Assembly (NCBI GenBank): GCA_963771295.1
Contig: CAVYTB010000013.1
Coordinates: forward strand, 310,001 to 374,000
Direction of reading: 5' to 3'
From: Acidiferrum sp963771295
Lineage (GTDB): Bacteria > Acidobacteriota > Terriglobia > Acidiferrales > UBA7541
DNA: 64,000 nucleotides
Shown here: positions 9,578-19,278 of the stretch, piece after piece
How positions within the stretch are numbered: position 1 is the first letter of the stretch
Layout of the letters: every line of letters begins with the position of its first letter
Position numbers and translations under genes: made by a program
Notes under the pieces: generated by a model
Seen by the model: only the letters and a program-made list of their open reading frames with translations
Databases searched by the model: none
What the model was told of the DNA's origin: nothing

Positions 9578-11269
9578 TTGAAACTGCGTCTTCGCTCCTT
9601 TTCGCTTTCCCTCGCAATCTATGCCGTTGCGTTCGTTTTTCTGTCTGCGCGACTGCCAGCGCAAGACACGCATTTTCATAACGCTCCCGCGTCCAGCGCG
9701 CAAACACAGAACCCGTTCGCGGGGCAACAAGCTGCCGTTGACGAAGGGGCAAAGCTCTACGCCAAGAATTGCGCCGCTTGCCACGGAGCGAACGGTCAGG
9801 GAACTGGCAACATTCCGCCCATTTCTGAAGGAGCAACGCAAAAAGTGGCGGTAGGCGAAATCTTCTGGTTTATCACCAAAGGATCCATCAACAACGGGAT
9901 GCCGGCGTGGGCCAGCCTGCCCGAGGAACAACGATGGCAGATCGTCAGCTTCGTGAAGACGCTTAAGAACCCCAAGGCCGCAGAAAAATCGGACATCATT
10001 CCCCCCGCCGAAGCGCCCGTCCCCACAAACGCCGCGCCGCCGCAACCGCCGTTCACAGATTTCCGTTTTGAAGAGCCGGGAAAGATTCGCAAGATCACGC
10101 TGAAAGATCTTCCTGCGCCGTACGCCAGCGACACCTCAAACAACAACCCGAAGTTGGTTCTTCGTCCCAGCAACGCATGGCCCATAGCTCCGGCAGGATT
10201 TACCGTGCAGCTATATGCCACAGCGCTTGAGAATCCGCGGCTGATTCGCACCGCGCCGAACGGCGATTTTTTTCTGGCGGAGAGCAGCAGCGGGAAAATC
10301 AAAGTTTTTCGTGGAATCACCAGCGAGGGCAAGCCGGAACTAACCAGTGAATTTGCCACCGGGCTTACGCGGCCGTACGGCATCGCTTTCTATCCGCCCG
10401 GAGACAATCCGCAATGGATGTACGTGGGAAACACGGACGGCGTAGTTCGCTTTCCGTATCAAAATGGGGACGTGAAGGCTCGCGGTGCGGCGCAACATAT
10501 TGTTGACCTGCCGCATGGCGGTGGCCATTGGACTCGCGACATACAATTTTCGGCGGACGGAAAGAAGATGTTTGTCGGCGTGGGATCGGCCTCCAATATC
10601 GACGACCCCGACACTACTCCGGGGGAAAAAAACCGCGCCGACATTCTAGTGTTCAATCCGGATGGCTCTGACATGCGCGTGTACGCCTACGGGATCCGCA
10701 ATGCTGGTGGAGGCCTGGCGATCAATCCCAAAACAAATCAGCTATGGTGCTCGGTGAACGAGCGCGACGGTTTGGGAGACAATCTGGTGCCCGATTACAT
10801 CACTCACGTTGAGGAAGGCGGATTTTACGGCTGGCCCTGGTGGTACATCGGCAGCCACCAGGATCCGCGCCACGAGGGCAAGCATCCGGAATTGAAAGAT
10901 AAGGTTCTTGTACCCGACGTGCTGCTGCAGCCACACAACGCCTCGTTGGAAATGACTTTCTATGATGGTAAGCAATTTCCGCCCGAGTATCAGGGGGACA
11001 TGTTTTCCGCTGAGCATGGTTCATGGAATCGCTCTGTGCGCACGGGCTATGAAGTAATACGTGTGCCTTTGCACCAGACCGGCCGAGCTACCGGCGAGTA
11101 CCAGGATTTTCTTACCGGCTTTGTGGTGGACAATGGGCACGTGTGGGGCAGGCCCGTCGGCGTAACTGTGGGTCACGATGGGTCGCTGCTAGTGACGGAT
11201 GACGGTTCAAACTCTATCTGGCGCGTCAGTTACACCGGCACGGGCGGAGCCAGTCAGAAATCCGACTGA
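9578..11269 (+). CDS. Cytochrome c-PQQ-type sugar dehydrogenase
   Basis: A 563-residue exported protein with TTG start at 9578 behind GCGGAGGA. Residues 1-30 are a signal peptide. Residues about 50-130 are a class I cytochrome c with CAACHG heme attachment and a Met ligand candidate in NNGMPAWASL. Residues about 190-555 are a six-bladed propeller of the soluble PQQ glucose / L-sorbosone dehydrogenase type (IRTAPNGDFFLAESSSGKIK; GYEVIRVPL). Such fusions oxidise sugars in the periplasm and pass electrons to the heme. The order (heme first) is known in Acidobacteriota. The substrate is not determinable. It stands alone, with 160 bp before it. Confidence 0.85.
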   Translation: MKLRLRSFSLSLAIYAVAFVFLSARLPAQDTHFHNAPASSAQTQNPFAGQQAAVDEGAKLYAKNCAACHGANGQGTGNIPPISEGATQKVAVGEIFWFITKGSINNGMPAWASLPEEQRWQIVSFVKTLKNPKAAEKSDIIPPAEAPVPTNAAPPQPPFTDFRFEEPGKIRKITLKDLPAPYASDTSNNNPKLVLRPSNAWPIAPAGFTVQLYATALENPRLIRTAPNGDFFLAESSSGKIKVFRGITSEGKPELTSEFATGLTRPYGIAFYPPGDNPQWMYVGNTDGVVRFPYQNGDVKARGAAQHIVDLPHGGGHWTRDIQFSADGKKMFVGVGSASNIDDPDTTPGEKNRADILVFNPDGSDMRVYAYGIRNAGGGLAINPKTNQLWCSVNERDGLGDNLVPDYITHVEEGGFYGWPWWYIGSHQDPRHEGKHPELKDKVLVPDVLLQPHNASLEMTFYDGKQFPPEYQGDMFSAEHGSWNRSVRTGYEVIRVPLHQTGRATGEYQDFLTGFVVDNGHVWGRPVGVTVGHDGSLLVTDDGSNSIWRVSYTGTGGASQKSD

Positions 11270-11375
11270 GAAATCCGCAACGCGCTTGCTTGCTAATCTC
11301 TCGATTGATTCTTCCTTGGCAATCGTGTCATAACACGTCCGGCGGATGCCTGAATCCTCGGAGGAATGTACGTCC

Positions 11376-12158
11376 ATGAAGAAGATTGTGTTCGCAATTT
11401 TGCTCGCGGTGTTTGCCACGGTCGCGGTTTCCAGAGCGGATACGCTGCGTTTACGCTCCGGGGCCACCGTTGAGGGCACTTTTCTCGGAGCCGATACGCG
11501 GCAGATCAAGTTTCTGGAGCCCGACGGTCAGCCCAAAACTTATTCTTTGACCGAGGTTGAGAGCATCACTTTCGCGGAGTTGAGCGGGACGCCGGCTGCT
11601 AGCAATAGGACGCCGGCACCTGCTGCAGCGCCTGCTGCGGCGCCGACGAAAGTGAATGTTCCTGCAGGAACGCTGATCTTCGTTCGCATGCTGACCAGCA
11701 TTGACACAAGCAAGACGCAAACCGGCCAACTGTTCACTGCCACGCTTGATAGCAATCTGGCCGCGAACGGAGTTGTGATTGCGCGAAAAGGCACCAAGGT
11801 GAATGGCAAAGTAATCAAATCGGAAAACGCGCGGCGCCTGACCGGCAAATCTGAATTGCAACTCGAACTCACCAGCATCATCATCAACGGCACGGCTCAT
11901 CCCATCATGACCAGTGGATTTCAGTCCAAGGGCGGCAGCGAAGGGAAAGAGACTCTCAAGAAGACCGCCGGGGGCGCAGGGCTGGGAGCAGCCATCGGCG
12001 CGATCGCGGGCGACGCTGGAAAGGGAGCGGCCATTGGCGCAGTTTCTGGAGTCGGCGTGTCCATGATCAAGAAAGGCGAACCGATCCGCATCCCCAGCGA
12101 ATCGCTGCTGGAGTTTACGTTGAAGCAGCCCACCCCGCTGCCGGTCAGCAAAACCTAA
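11376..12158 (+). CDS. Exported glycine-zipper protein
   Basis: From ATG 11376 (GGAGGA about 12 bases upstream) the product is 260 residues with signal peptide MKKIVFAILLAVFATVAVSR. An N-terminal part (LRLRSGATVEGTFLGAD... SLTEVESITF) resembles small Sm-like/beta-barrel modules seen in acidobacterial exported proteins. An Ala/Pro linker follows, then a beta-rich domain (about 100-190). The end has a Gly zipper (GGAGLGAAIGAIAGDAGKGA) that could insert into a membrane. Function unknown; envelope location is inferred from the signal peptide and zipper. Confidence 0.75.
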   Translation: MKKIVFAILLAVFATVAVSRADTLRLRSGATVEGTFLGADTRQIKFLEPDGQPKTYSLTEVESITFAELSGTPAASNRTPAPAAAPAAAPTKVNVPAGTLIFVRMLTSIDTSKTQTGQLFTATLDSNLAANGVVIARKGTKVNGKVIKSENARRLTGKSELQLELTSIIINGTAHPIMTSGFQSKGGSEGKETLKKTAGGAGLGAAIGAIAGDAGKGAAIGAVSGVGVSMIKKGEPIRIPSESLLEFTLKQPTPLPVSKT

Positions 12159-12241
12159 GCTGCCGAACCACTTGGAGACGTAGCAGCAAATTCGTGTTCA
12201 TTACTTCGGAATGAAAAACATCGCTTCACTGCGGACGAGAG

Positions 12242-12952
12242 TCAGGCTTTGGCGCGCGACTGCATCGCCATGGCCACCAGCGCGCCAATCAAAATAGCTG
12301 GGAACAGTTGTCCGACGATGGACTCGGCGATGGTGAGGGAGCGAGCCATCGCAGAGAGCGGAGTGAGTTCGCCGCCGACGGTGGTTAGTGTGCAAAAGCT
12401 GAAGTACGTCAGCTTGGAGATGAGTTGATCAAAATCCATTGGCGCGGTGACGAAATGAAAGGAGCCGGGGTGGAATTGCTCGAGCACCTGATACGCGGAT
12501 GCCCAGGCCATGCCGAGAAGCAGGTAGGCGCTGACTCCGCCCTGAATGCGGCTCCACGTAACCGGGCCTCCGCGGAACATCACCATTAGGACTACGCGAA
12601 CATAGAGAAGCAAGGTAATGGTGGAGAGAACGCTGCCGATCTGGTGCGTGAGCGGCGTCGGATACAAACGCGCAAGACCCAGAAAAACCCCGCTAACGAG
12701 CACGAATGCTATTACTAGAATTGTGATGAGGCGACGCTGCTCAACGGTGAGGGCGCCAAAAATCATCAACGAAACCATGAGCAGATCGAAAAACAGCCGG
12801 CCCGGAAGACCAGCTTGACGCAGCGGCGTAATCACAAACACCAACACGACTAGAGATATGGTGACGAGCGTTAATCCGATGTCGCCCGACCAGAACTCGC
12901 TCATGTGCAAATCAATTGGGATTTCGCGAAACTGTGCAGGAATTTTCGCCAT
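12242..12952 (-). CDS. Two-pore-helix ion channel family protein (K+ channel-like)
   Basis: Start ATG 12952 is chosen because GGGAGG lies about 8 bases upstream; longer frames reach 12988. The 236-residue product has about six hydrophobic segments. The last pair frames a re-entrant loop FCTLTTVGGELTPLSAMARS, which has the TTVG core of K+ channel filters but GGEL instead of GYGD. It resembles the Ion_trans_2 family in which the last filter residues vary. Ion selectivity is therefore uncertain. The 5' leader carries a probable c-di-AMP riboswitch, which would agree with a role in K+ or osmotic balance. Confidence 0.75.
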   Translation of the reverse strand: MAKIPAQFREIPIDLHMSEFWSGDIGLTLVTISLVVLVFVITPLRQAGLPGRLFFDLLMVSLMIFGALTVEQRRLITILVIAFVLVSGVFLGLARLYPTPLTHQIGSVLSTITLLLYVRVVLMVMFRGGPVTWSRIQGGVSAYLLLGMAWASAYQVLEQFHPGSFHFVTAPMDFDQLISKLTYFSFCTLTTVGGELTPLSAMARSLTIAESIVGQLFPAILIGALVAMAMQSRAKA

Positions 12953-13100
12953 TAATGGTGCCTCCCACCGATCAATTCCTTGAATCATTACAGAGTTTGC
13001 CCGGTAGCACTAGACGAGCGAGCTCTACTTTGCTGGAGGGTATCGCCGAGGCAGAGGCCGAAGGAGGGATGGCCGGTACTTGGCGGAGAGTGTTTTCCTG

Positions 13101-13225
13101 GCCCCCCAGGCGGTTAGCCCTGCTCACGAGTTCGTTGTTTTCTGCCCTTATCCTGCCGGCGCCTGAAACGGTGCCGTCCTCGCCTGCACTATCCATAAGA
13201 CACTGAGGTTCCCCCGTGTCTCCCT
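13101..13225 (-). promoter_or_regulatory. Probable ydaO/yuaA (c-di-AMP) riboswitch
   Basis: In the minus-strand leader of the channel gene, ACGGGGGAACC (about 13205-13216) and CGAACTCGTGAGC followed by GGGCTAACCGCCTGG (about 13105-13134) match the conserved blocks of the ydaO riboswitch, GGGGGAACC and CGAACCCGTCAGCTAACC. Order and spacing (about 80-100 nt) fit. A middle GGGTGAA block is not clear. ydaO RNAs bind c-di-AMP and typically switch off K+ uptake or cell-wall genes. Exact limits and the expression platform were not resolved. Confidence 0.6.
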
Positions 13226-13476
13226 AACGCGTTATTCGATTTCCTGTATTCAGACGCCTTCCGATTTTGTCAAGAAGTCGCCCCGTAAGCGCTCCCCTTG
13301 ACGTACTTCGTTCTACTTCCCAATCCGTCGCCTGGCTTCACGTTCTACCAGGAAGCCACAACACAACCCATTGGTAAGGCTATCGCATTGTTTCTCGCAG
13401 GGAAGGCGAGTTAACCAAACTAAGGCAACGATCGATCCGGCAATCTGACTTTGACAACCGACGCCAATGGGAGAGA

Positions 13477-14493
13477 TCAACTGAGAATACGCTTCCAGTC
13501 GTTCTTCATACTGATGACTACCCAGCCCTTCGAATTCGCCTCGTCATAGAGGGCCTGGGTAAAAGTGCCGATCTTGCTGTCAGGCAGTCCTTGAGCGGGG
13601 CCATAGGCGTATTCGCGCTCGGCATCGTCATGGAGGAGAAGCATTGCGAGACGTTCACCATTGCCAGCCTTGGTGTATTCCAGCATTTGCCGATCACCAG
13701 TCGAGTTCCCGAATGCGGCAAATGGTCGACGCCCTATCATCATATGAATTCCTTCGGGCTTTCCTGCATTGTTGTCATTCAGCAATAATCTTGGATCTTT
13801 AGTGAGGAAAGGCGTGCCCGTTTTGTCGTAACCAAAGGTCGTTCCTCCAGCGGTGCCCACCACCTGCTCGGGGGGGATGCCATAGGTATTTTCTGCGTAT
13901 TGGCGCACAAAGTCCTGACCGCCACCAGTCACAATGTAGGTCTTGTAACCCTTGGATCGCATGAACTTCAGTACTTCCTGCATCGGGGCGTAGGTAAGGT
14001 CAGTGTATTTCTTCATCCAGCGCGGGTCTCGGGCACCGTCGAGCCACTTGTTCACTTCGGATTCAAATTGGTCGACACTCATCCCGGTGAGCGTCGCCGC
14101 CAGAACCTTCATGAGGTCAGGCACGGGAAGCTTGGCTATAGCCTCACGGTTACCGGTGAGAACGGTTTTGAAAGGTCCAACGTTAGCGAGTTCTGGCTTG
14201 GCTTTAACAACCGCAGGCACCCGCTCCAAACAATACACAACTTGCGTGTACATCGGATGCTCGACCCACAGGGTTCCGTCCTGATCGAATGTGGCGATGC
14301 GCTCAGGTTCAGGGACAAAACTCGGACTGCCGTGATCTGTCGTGGCATTGACAAGGTCGAGAATAGCTTTCTTTGATGGGCCCTCGTTCCATGACCGCAG
14401 CGGGTCATCTGCAGCCGAGACGACGCGACTGGCCGATGCAGCGACCATCAGGGCGGCTGAGCCCTTGAACAAATCTCTCCGTGTGAGTTCCAT
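13477..14493 (-). CDS. Tat-exported HAD-family phosphatase
   Basis: Start ATG 14493 is favoured by GAAAGGAA upstream and by the Tat signal ELTRRDLFKGSAALMVAA. The 338-residue product has HAD motif I FDQDGTLW, motif II TGGG (YIVTGGGQDF) and motif III/IV FGNSTGDRQML. It resembles the periplasmic haloacid-dehalogenase-like phosphatases annotated as phosphoserine-phosphatase-like. The twin-arginine signal means it folds before export, probably with its metal. Substrate unknown. It is monocistronic; the next gene on the same strand is another predicted secreted phosphoesterase. Confidence 0.87.
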   Translation of the reverse strand: MELTRRDLFKGSAALMVAASASRVVSAADDPLRSWNEGPSKKAILDLVNATTDHGSPSFVPEPERIATFDQDGTLWVEHPMYTQVVYCLERVPAVVKAKPELANVGPFKTVLTGNREAIAKLPVPDLMKVLAATLTGMSVDQFESEVNKWLDGARDPRWMKKYTDLTYAPMQEVLKFMRSKGYKTYIVTGGGQDFVRQYAENTYGIPPEQVVGTAGGTTFGYDKTGTPFLTKDPRLLLNDNNAGKPEGIHMMIGRRPFAAFGNSTGDRQMLEYTKAGNGERLAMLLLHDDAEREYAYGPAQGLPDSKIGTFTQALYDEANSKGWVVISMKNDWKRILS

Positions 14494-14633
14494 GTACGTT
14501 CCTTTCGTGCAAAGCTTGGTTGCGAATGAGAATCGGGTGCCGGAGTTCGCGTTCACGGTATCTGAAGCCTAGGCCCTGGTCTGGTCCTGTAGCTAAACGT
14601 GCTTGCAGGAGCCGATGATCCCCTTTGTTGTGT

Positions 14634-15383
14634 TCACTTCAATTTATACGAATGCAGTTTTTCCATCGCCGTGCCGTAGTTCCCAAGATGGTATGTTGAC
14701 GCTCCGGCCACTGAGAAAGTGAAGCTGTCAAAGGGCTCGGCGTTCATCTTGTCCAAATATTCCATGGTCCCGAGTCCCACGGTGACGTGCGGGACGTAAT
14801 GGTCCCCGCTGTGGTCGGGAACGAACACACGCACATAGTCAATGACCGCCGCCAGGATATCGGGATCCTTCGGCGTGGTTACGAACGCGGAAGCGGTTCC
14901 TGCGGGCACCTCGAACGGCGCCTCGGCGTCGATCAATTCCTTCTGAAGTCGTAGCAAATCCTCTGAGGGCTCAATCACCATTAGATTCAGGCCTAGTGGT
15001 TTGTCCGGGATATAGACATACTTAACCGCCTTGAGCTTCCAGCTCTTTCGATTTTCCTTCGCGAACACTTTTGCAACCGCCTCATACAAGTGGTCGAGTT
15101 CGGACGTCTTAACGTACCGCTGGAGCAATGTAATGTGCGGAGCGTGTTCGCCGCCTAACTCGAAGCCCTTCGGGTAGCTCTTGAGAATCCGAGCATTGGC
15201 TGCTTTAGCGTGCTGGACCATCGTGTCATCAGGATCAAGTAGGGTGTCGATGGCCGTGACGTCGTTTTGTTCGGCTGGCGCGGCAAAATCCCTCACTTTC
15301 GCGCCTCCGGACCGAATCGTCATCACAAGCACCAAAGCTCCAGTTAGAACCGTGAACAGGAAGGTTTTTGGGGCCAATTTCAT
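14634..15383 (-). CDS. Secreted 2H phosphoesterase (LigT-like)
   Basis: A 249-residue protein starting at ATG 15383 behind AAAGGAGGG. Residues 1-28 form a signal peptide or anchor. The two tetrapeptides of the 2H superfamily are present: HITL (near residue 82) and HVTV (near residue 200), spaced about 115 residues apart as in 2'-5' RNA ligase/cyclic phosphodiesterases. The active site uses the two His and two Thr. Export is unusual for a family that mostly acts on cytoplasmic RNA or cyclic phosphates, so an extracellular cyclic nucleotide or RNA fragment substrate is possible (inference). Confidence 0.8.
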   Translation of the reverse strand: MKLAPKTFLFTVLTGALVLVMTIRSGGAKVRDFAAPAEQNDVTAIDTLLDPDDTMVQHAKAANARILKSYPKGFELGGEHAPHITLLQRYVKTSELDHLYEAVAKVFAKENRKSWKLKAVKYVYIPDKPLGLNLMVIEPSEDLLRLQKELIDAEAPFEVPAGTASAFVTTPKDPDILAAVIDYVRVFVPDHSGDHYVPHVTVGLGTMEYLDKMNAEPFDSFTFSVAGASTYHLGNYGTAMEKLHSYKLK

Positions 15384-16184
15384 CGTCGATCCCTCCTTTG
15401 GAATTCCGATCTTCTATCTCGGAGGTCGGTTATGTGCAATTCGAAGGCTGGTCGAAAAATCCGCAGTCAGCCTCCGCGCCGACTTCACCTTCTATCAATA
15501 GGACGGACAATTGAGAATTGTCAAAAGTGACAGTAGAAGGTTTCAGCTGCATTAGCGGGGCGGCTGGCCCGCGCTAGACGAATCTGATTCCCGCTGATGT
15601 CTAGACCAACGAGAGTGCGGACTTCCCAACAAAGATTGAGAACACCAAACACACGGAGGGCGCCCCGTCCCTGTTTCTGTAAGGGCAAACGGTTTTCGCT
15701 CTTTTCAGTTTCCGATTGTGGTAGGGAAACCTGACAGCAAATGCAGGCGAGCATTGGAGATTAGACTTACACTCGGCTACCCCAAAACTGCGCTGGCGTG
15801 CGCATTTTGAAACCATCGTAGATTGCGGTGCAGCGTGCGGAGAATCCACGCCTTGTGCCTGATCAGTCGCCATACCAGTGACTTGGGTAGGGGGACCAGA
15901 TCACGGCCGAATGATTCCGAGGTCAGCAAGGGACAACCTGACTTCTATCGCTTCGACGAAGGCCAGCGCGAATCTATCCGGCGCATCATTTCCACGGCCA
16001 AATCAATACTGTCATAGATCGATCTTGGGTCATAACCATCTGCCGACGCTGTGCCTTGCCGAAGTCTCGCAGTTGGTCGTCTGACATTTTCCGGAGCCGC
16101 GTTCACAACGCGTCAATGTCGAAGTTTGTCAACTGAATGGATTGCATCCCTGTCAGTCCCGAAGATTCTATTTTCGCAGGGGAG
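15384..16184. other. Intergenic stretch, no gene recognised
   Basis: About 800 bases between the secreted phosphoesterase and a small gene. Short open frames here lack ribosome sites and recognisable motifs. I see no RNA gene, repeat or transposon end. Confidence 0.5.
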
Positions 16185-16418
16185 ATGCGGAAGGGACATG
16201 ATAGACTTCGGCGCAATGCCCAGCAACAAGAAGAAGGCACCGAGCGAGACTACGCTGTCGGCGACCGCGTTAAGGTTAATCTGCACACGGGCAGGATCGT
16301 CGAAGCGACGATCAAAGCGGTCATCGAGAACACCGATGGCAAGCGGCTACAGGTGGATTTTGGGAAGGATGAGACCGCGCTCGTTCATTTGTGGCAGGTA
16401 GTCGAGCGGATTCGCTAA
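16185..16418 (+). CDS. Small hypothetical protein, possibly frameshifted at its start
   Basis: The C-terminal ~55 residues (DYAVGDRVKVNLHTGRIVEA and onward to the end VHLWQVVERIR) look like a small SH3/KOW-type beta-barrel. The natural-looking start is ATG 16216 (MPSNKKKAPSE) in another frame, one base out of register, so an indel near 16245 is possible. In the present frame ATG 16185 or 16137 would start translation. Function unknown. Confidence 0.4.
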   Translation: MRKGHDRLRRNAQQQEEGTERDYAVGDRVKVNLHTGRIVEATIKAVIENTDGKRLQVDFGKDETALVHLWQVVERIR

Positions 16419-16560
16419 AAGCAATCACAGATGTAGCCTGCCCAAAAACCCTATCTTTCCTGACTCCGCAAGTAGTTGATTCCACGCATTCGATTTTCGT
16501 CAGTTTCGCTTGCCCAATATCGGATGTTTTCGGGCAACGCTAATTTCGACTTTCGGCTAT

Positions 16561-16579
16561 TAGTATAATAGTTATACTA
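16561..16579. promoter_or_regulatory. Operator-like dyad over a -10 box
   Basis: TAGTATAA and TTATACTA form a perfect 8-bp inverted repeat separated by TAG. The left half overlaps a TATAAT hexamer. It lies about 80 bases before the GH3 glucosidase start and is AT-rich in a GC-rich region, as expected of a regulator site. No adjacent repressor gene identifies the protein. Confidence 0.4.
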
Positions 16580-16656
16580 GTCGTGTCAGGAGGACGTGCC
16601 GAGCAATACTGTCGAAGGCCATACGAGTTTCAGTTAGAAGGGTGTAGGAGGAATTC

Positions 16657-18993
16657 ATGCAGACTGCGGTTCCCCGTACCAATTCATTCGTTTACGCCAA
16701 TCTTCTCTTTGTAATCGTTCTCGCTATACCATTCCTTAGTTTCGCGCAAAATGGCCCGGCGCCTCCCGATGAGAAGGCAGTGCGCCAGCGCGTTGATGCT
16801 CTGCTAAAGCAAATGACGCTTGACGAGAAAATCGGGCAGCTCACCCAGTTGTTTGATTTCCCTCAATCCAAGACTGCGATCGACGAAGAAGTGCCTAAGG
16901 GAGAAATTGGCTCCCTGTTGTTCGTCACCGATCCAGCTGAGATCAACCGCTTGCAACATCTGGCCGTAGAGAAAACTCGTCTCCACATCCCGCTGATTTT
17001 TGGCTTCGATGTGATCCACGGCTTCCGCACGATTTTTCCGGTTCCGATTGCCATGGCTGCATCGTGGGACCCAGCAGCGGTTACCACAGCGCAATCCATT
17101 GCTGCTCAAGAGGCACGTTCGGTTGGCATCGACTGGGCGTTTGCACCGATGCTGGACATCGCACGCGACCCACGCTGGGGGCGCATTGTGGAAGGCGCGG
17201 GCGAAGATCCCTTTCTCGGTTCCGCGATAGCGGTCGCGCAGGTGCGCGGGTTTCAGGGGGACTACATTGGAGCGCCCGACCATATTCTGGCTTGCGTGAA
17301 GCATTTTGCAGGGTATGGAGCAGCCGAGGGTGGTCGCGACTATGACGCGTCCTATATTCCTGAGTCGCAAATGTACAACGTCTATCTTCCTCCGTTCAAA
17401 GCGGCTGTGAATACCGGAGTTGGCTCTGTAATGAGCGCGTACATGGACTTGAACGATGTCCCGGCAACCGGCAACCGCTGGCTGCTGCACGATGTACTCC
17501 GCGAACAATGGCATTTCACGGGCTTCGTGGTGAGCGACGCGAACTCCGTCAAAAGCCTGAAAGCCCATCACTATGCCAAGGATCTTTCTGACGCCGCGCT
17601 ATTGGCATTCAAAGCAGGCGTAAACATGGAAATGGCAATCGACTTCAGCGCATATCAAAAAAACTTGGCGGCATTGGTGAAGGACGGACAGATCACCGAA
17701 CAGCAGATCGAAGCTGCCGACCGGCCCATCCTGGAGATGAAGATTCGTCTTGGCCTGTTTGAGCATCCATACAATGACGAAGCCCGTTCTAAACAGGTTC
17801 TCGCCACTCCCGAACATCGAGAAGCGGCGCGATTCGCGGCGGCACGCACAGCGGTGCTACTGCGGAATGAAGGCAATCTACTTCCGCTGAGAAAGTCCGG
17901 TTATACAAACGTCGCGGTTGTCGGCCCTTTGGCCGATTCGAAAATGGACATTCTCGGTCCTTGGGTTTTTCAATATGATCTAAACGAAACAGTGACGGTG
18001 CTTAGCGGTCTCCGAAATAAGCTCGGAACGCAAACGAATCTTAACTACGCGCCAGGAGTACAGATCAGTCGCAAGTTTCCATCGTTCTTCGACAATATCC
18101 TTCATTTGAAGCCGGAAGAGCCTTGGAGTTCGGATAAAGCCAAGCAGGAAATGTCAAAGGCGGTTGAACTGGCAAACTCATCTGATTTCACGATTCTTGT
18201 TTTGGGCGAAGCGCAAAATATGATCGGAGAAGCGGCTTCTCGGGAATCGCTCGATTTACCCGGACAACAGGAACAATTGCTCGAAGCGGTGGTGGCAACG
18301 GGCAAACCAATTGTGCTGGTACTGATGAACGGACGCCCACTGAATATCAAATGGGCCACGGAACACGTGCCGGCGATTCTGGAAGCCTGGTATCCCGGCA
18401 CCCAGGGAGGAAATGCGATTGCCGATCTGCTCCTCGGGGATGCTGTGCCTGGAGGGAAGCTGCCGATCACATGGCCGCGAGACGTGGGACAAATTCCGAT
18501 CAATTACGGACACAACACGACGCAAGCGCCGGAAAATCAGGGCAAGCGCTATTGGGACGAAGAGAGCACGCCGCTTTATCCGTTTGGATATGGCCTCAGT
18601 TATTCCACGTTCCAATATTCAGACCTCAAACTGAGCCATACTCAGGTTAAGCCCGGTGATACGGTCGATGTGAGCGTCGATGTAGAAAATACCGGAAGTA
18701 CAGCCGCTGACGATGTGGTGCAGCTTTACATTCACCAGCAATCTGGCAGCGCTTCGCGACCTGTGCGGGAACTAAAAGGTTTCCAGCGCATCACGCTGCA
18801 GCCACACGCCAAGACAACGGTTCACATGTCGCTCGGTAAAGACGAATTGACCTACTGGAGTACCGCAAATAAGTCGTGGGTCGCAGAGTCAGCTACCTTC
18901 GATGTTTGGGTTGGTGGTAATTCCAATGCGTCGCTGCACGCCAATTTTATTGTGAGCCCGCGGGGCAGTGACCACGGGAATTCGCTGAAATAA
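16657..18993 (+). CDS. bglX: GH3 beta-glucosidase, exported (BglX-like)
   Basis: A 778-residue glycoside hydrolase family 3 enzyme behind a strong GTAGGAGGAA site. Residues 1-31 are a signal peptide. The N-terminal TIM barrel (about 45-360) has RVDALLKQMTLDEKIGQL, DPRWGRIVEGAGEDP, the CVKHFAGYGAAEGGRDYD substrate-binding segment and the nucleophile region GFVVSDANSVK. The C-terminal alpha/beta sandwich (about 400-640) and a fibronectin-III-like domain (about 670-760) complete the BglX architecture. It would release glucose from beta-linked oligosaccharides in the periplasm. It is monocistronic, with a dyad upstream that may bind a sugar-responsive repressor. The symbol is by architecture, not by proof of orthology. 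Confidence 0.88.
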   Translation: MQTAVPRTNSFVYANLLFVIVLAIPFLSFAQNGPAPPDEKAVRQRVDALLKQMTLDEKIGQLTQLFDFPQSKTAIDEEVPKGEIGSLLFVTDPAEINRLQHLAVEKTRLHIPLIFGFDVIHGFRTIFPVPIAMAASWDPAAVTTAQSIAAQEARSVGIDWAFAPMLDIARDPRWGRIVEGAGEDPFLGSAIAVAQVRGFQGDYIGAPDHILACVKHFAGYGAAEGGRDYDASYIPESQMYNVYLPPFKAAVNTGVGSVMSAYMDLNDVPATGNRWLLHDVLREQWHFTGFVVSDANSVKSLKAHHYAKDLSDAALLAFKAGVNMEMAIDFSAYQKNLAALVKDGQITEQQIEAADRPILEMKIRLGLFEHPYNDEARSKQVLATPEHREAARFAAARTAVLLRNEGNLLPLRKSGYTNVAVVGPLADSKMDILGPWVFQYDLNETVTVLSGLRNKLGTQTNLNYAPGVQISRKFPSFFDNILHLKPEEPWSSDKAKQEMSKAVELANSSDFTILVLGEAQNMIGEAASRESLDLPGQQEQLLEAVVATGKPIVLVLMNGRPLNIKWATEHVPAILEAWYPGTQGGNAIADLLLGDAVPGGKLPITWPRDVGQIPINYGHNTTQAPENQGKRYWDEESTPLYPFGYGLSYSTFQYSDLKLSHTQVKPGDTVDVSVDVENTGSTAADDVVQLYIHQQSGSASRPVRELKGFQRITLQPHAKTTVHMSLGKDELTYWSTANKSWVAESATFDVWVGGNSNASLHANFIVSPRGSDHGNSLK

Positions 18994-19053
18994 ATTGGCG
19001 ACTGCGGGAATGCCATCAAGTTGGTGTGTTTCTTAGCGGACGGTCCAAGTCGC

Positions 19054-19278
19054 TCACTTTTCTTGAGCGGTACCCAACCTCAGGAATCGTGCGGCGTTGT
19101 TATACGGAATGTCACGCTTCTGCTGGGGCGTCAGGTAATCGGCGTTCTGGATGATGCTGATCGAATAGCTCATCAACCTGGGCCAGAGCAGTTGGTCGGT
19201 TCCGAACATCACGCGGCTTGGCGGACTGAACGCCTGCCCATAAACCATTCGGAAATCAGATAACTGACGCGGAATCAC
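19054..19278 (-). pseudogene. Amidohydrolase C-terminal remnant
   Basis: The minus strand encodes RVMFGTDQLLWPRLM and YLTPQQKRDIPYNNAARFLRL, the typical end of the amidohydrolase-2 TIM-barrel family (FGTD with the metal-binding Asp, and ...YNNAARFLRL). Only about 70 residues remain, without a start or the N-terminal HxH metal site. It is probably the 3' end of a gene truncated at the edge of the mobile region. Confidence 0.65.
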
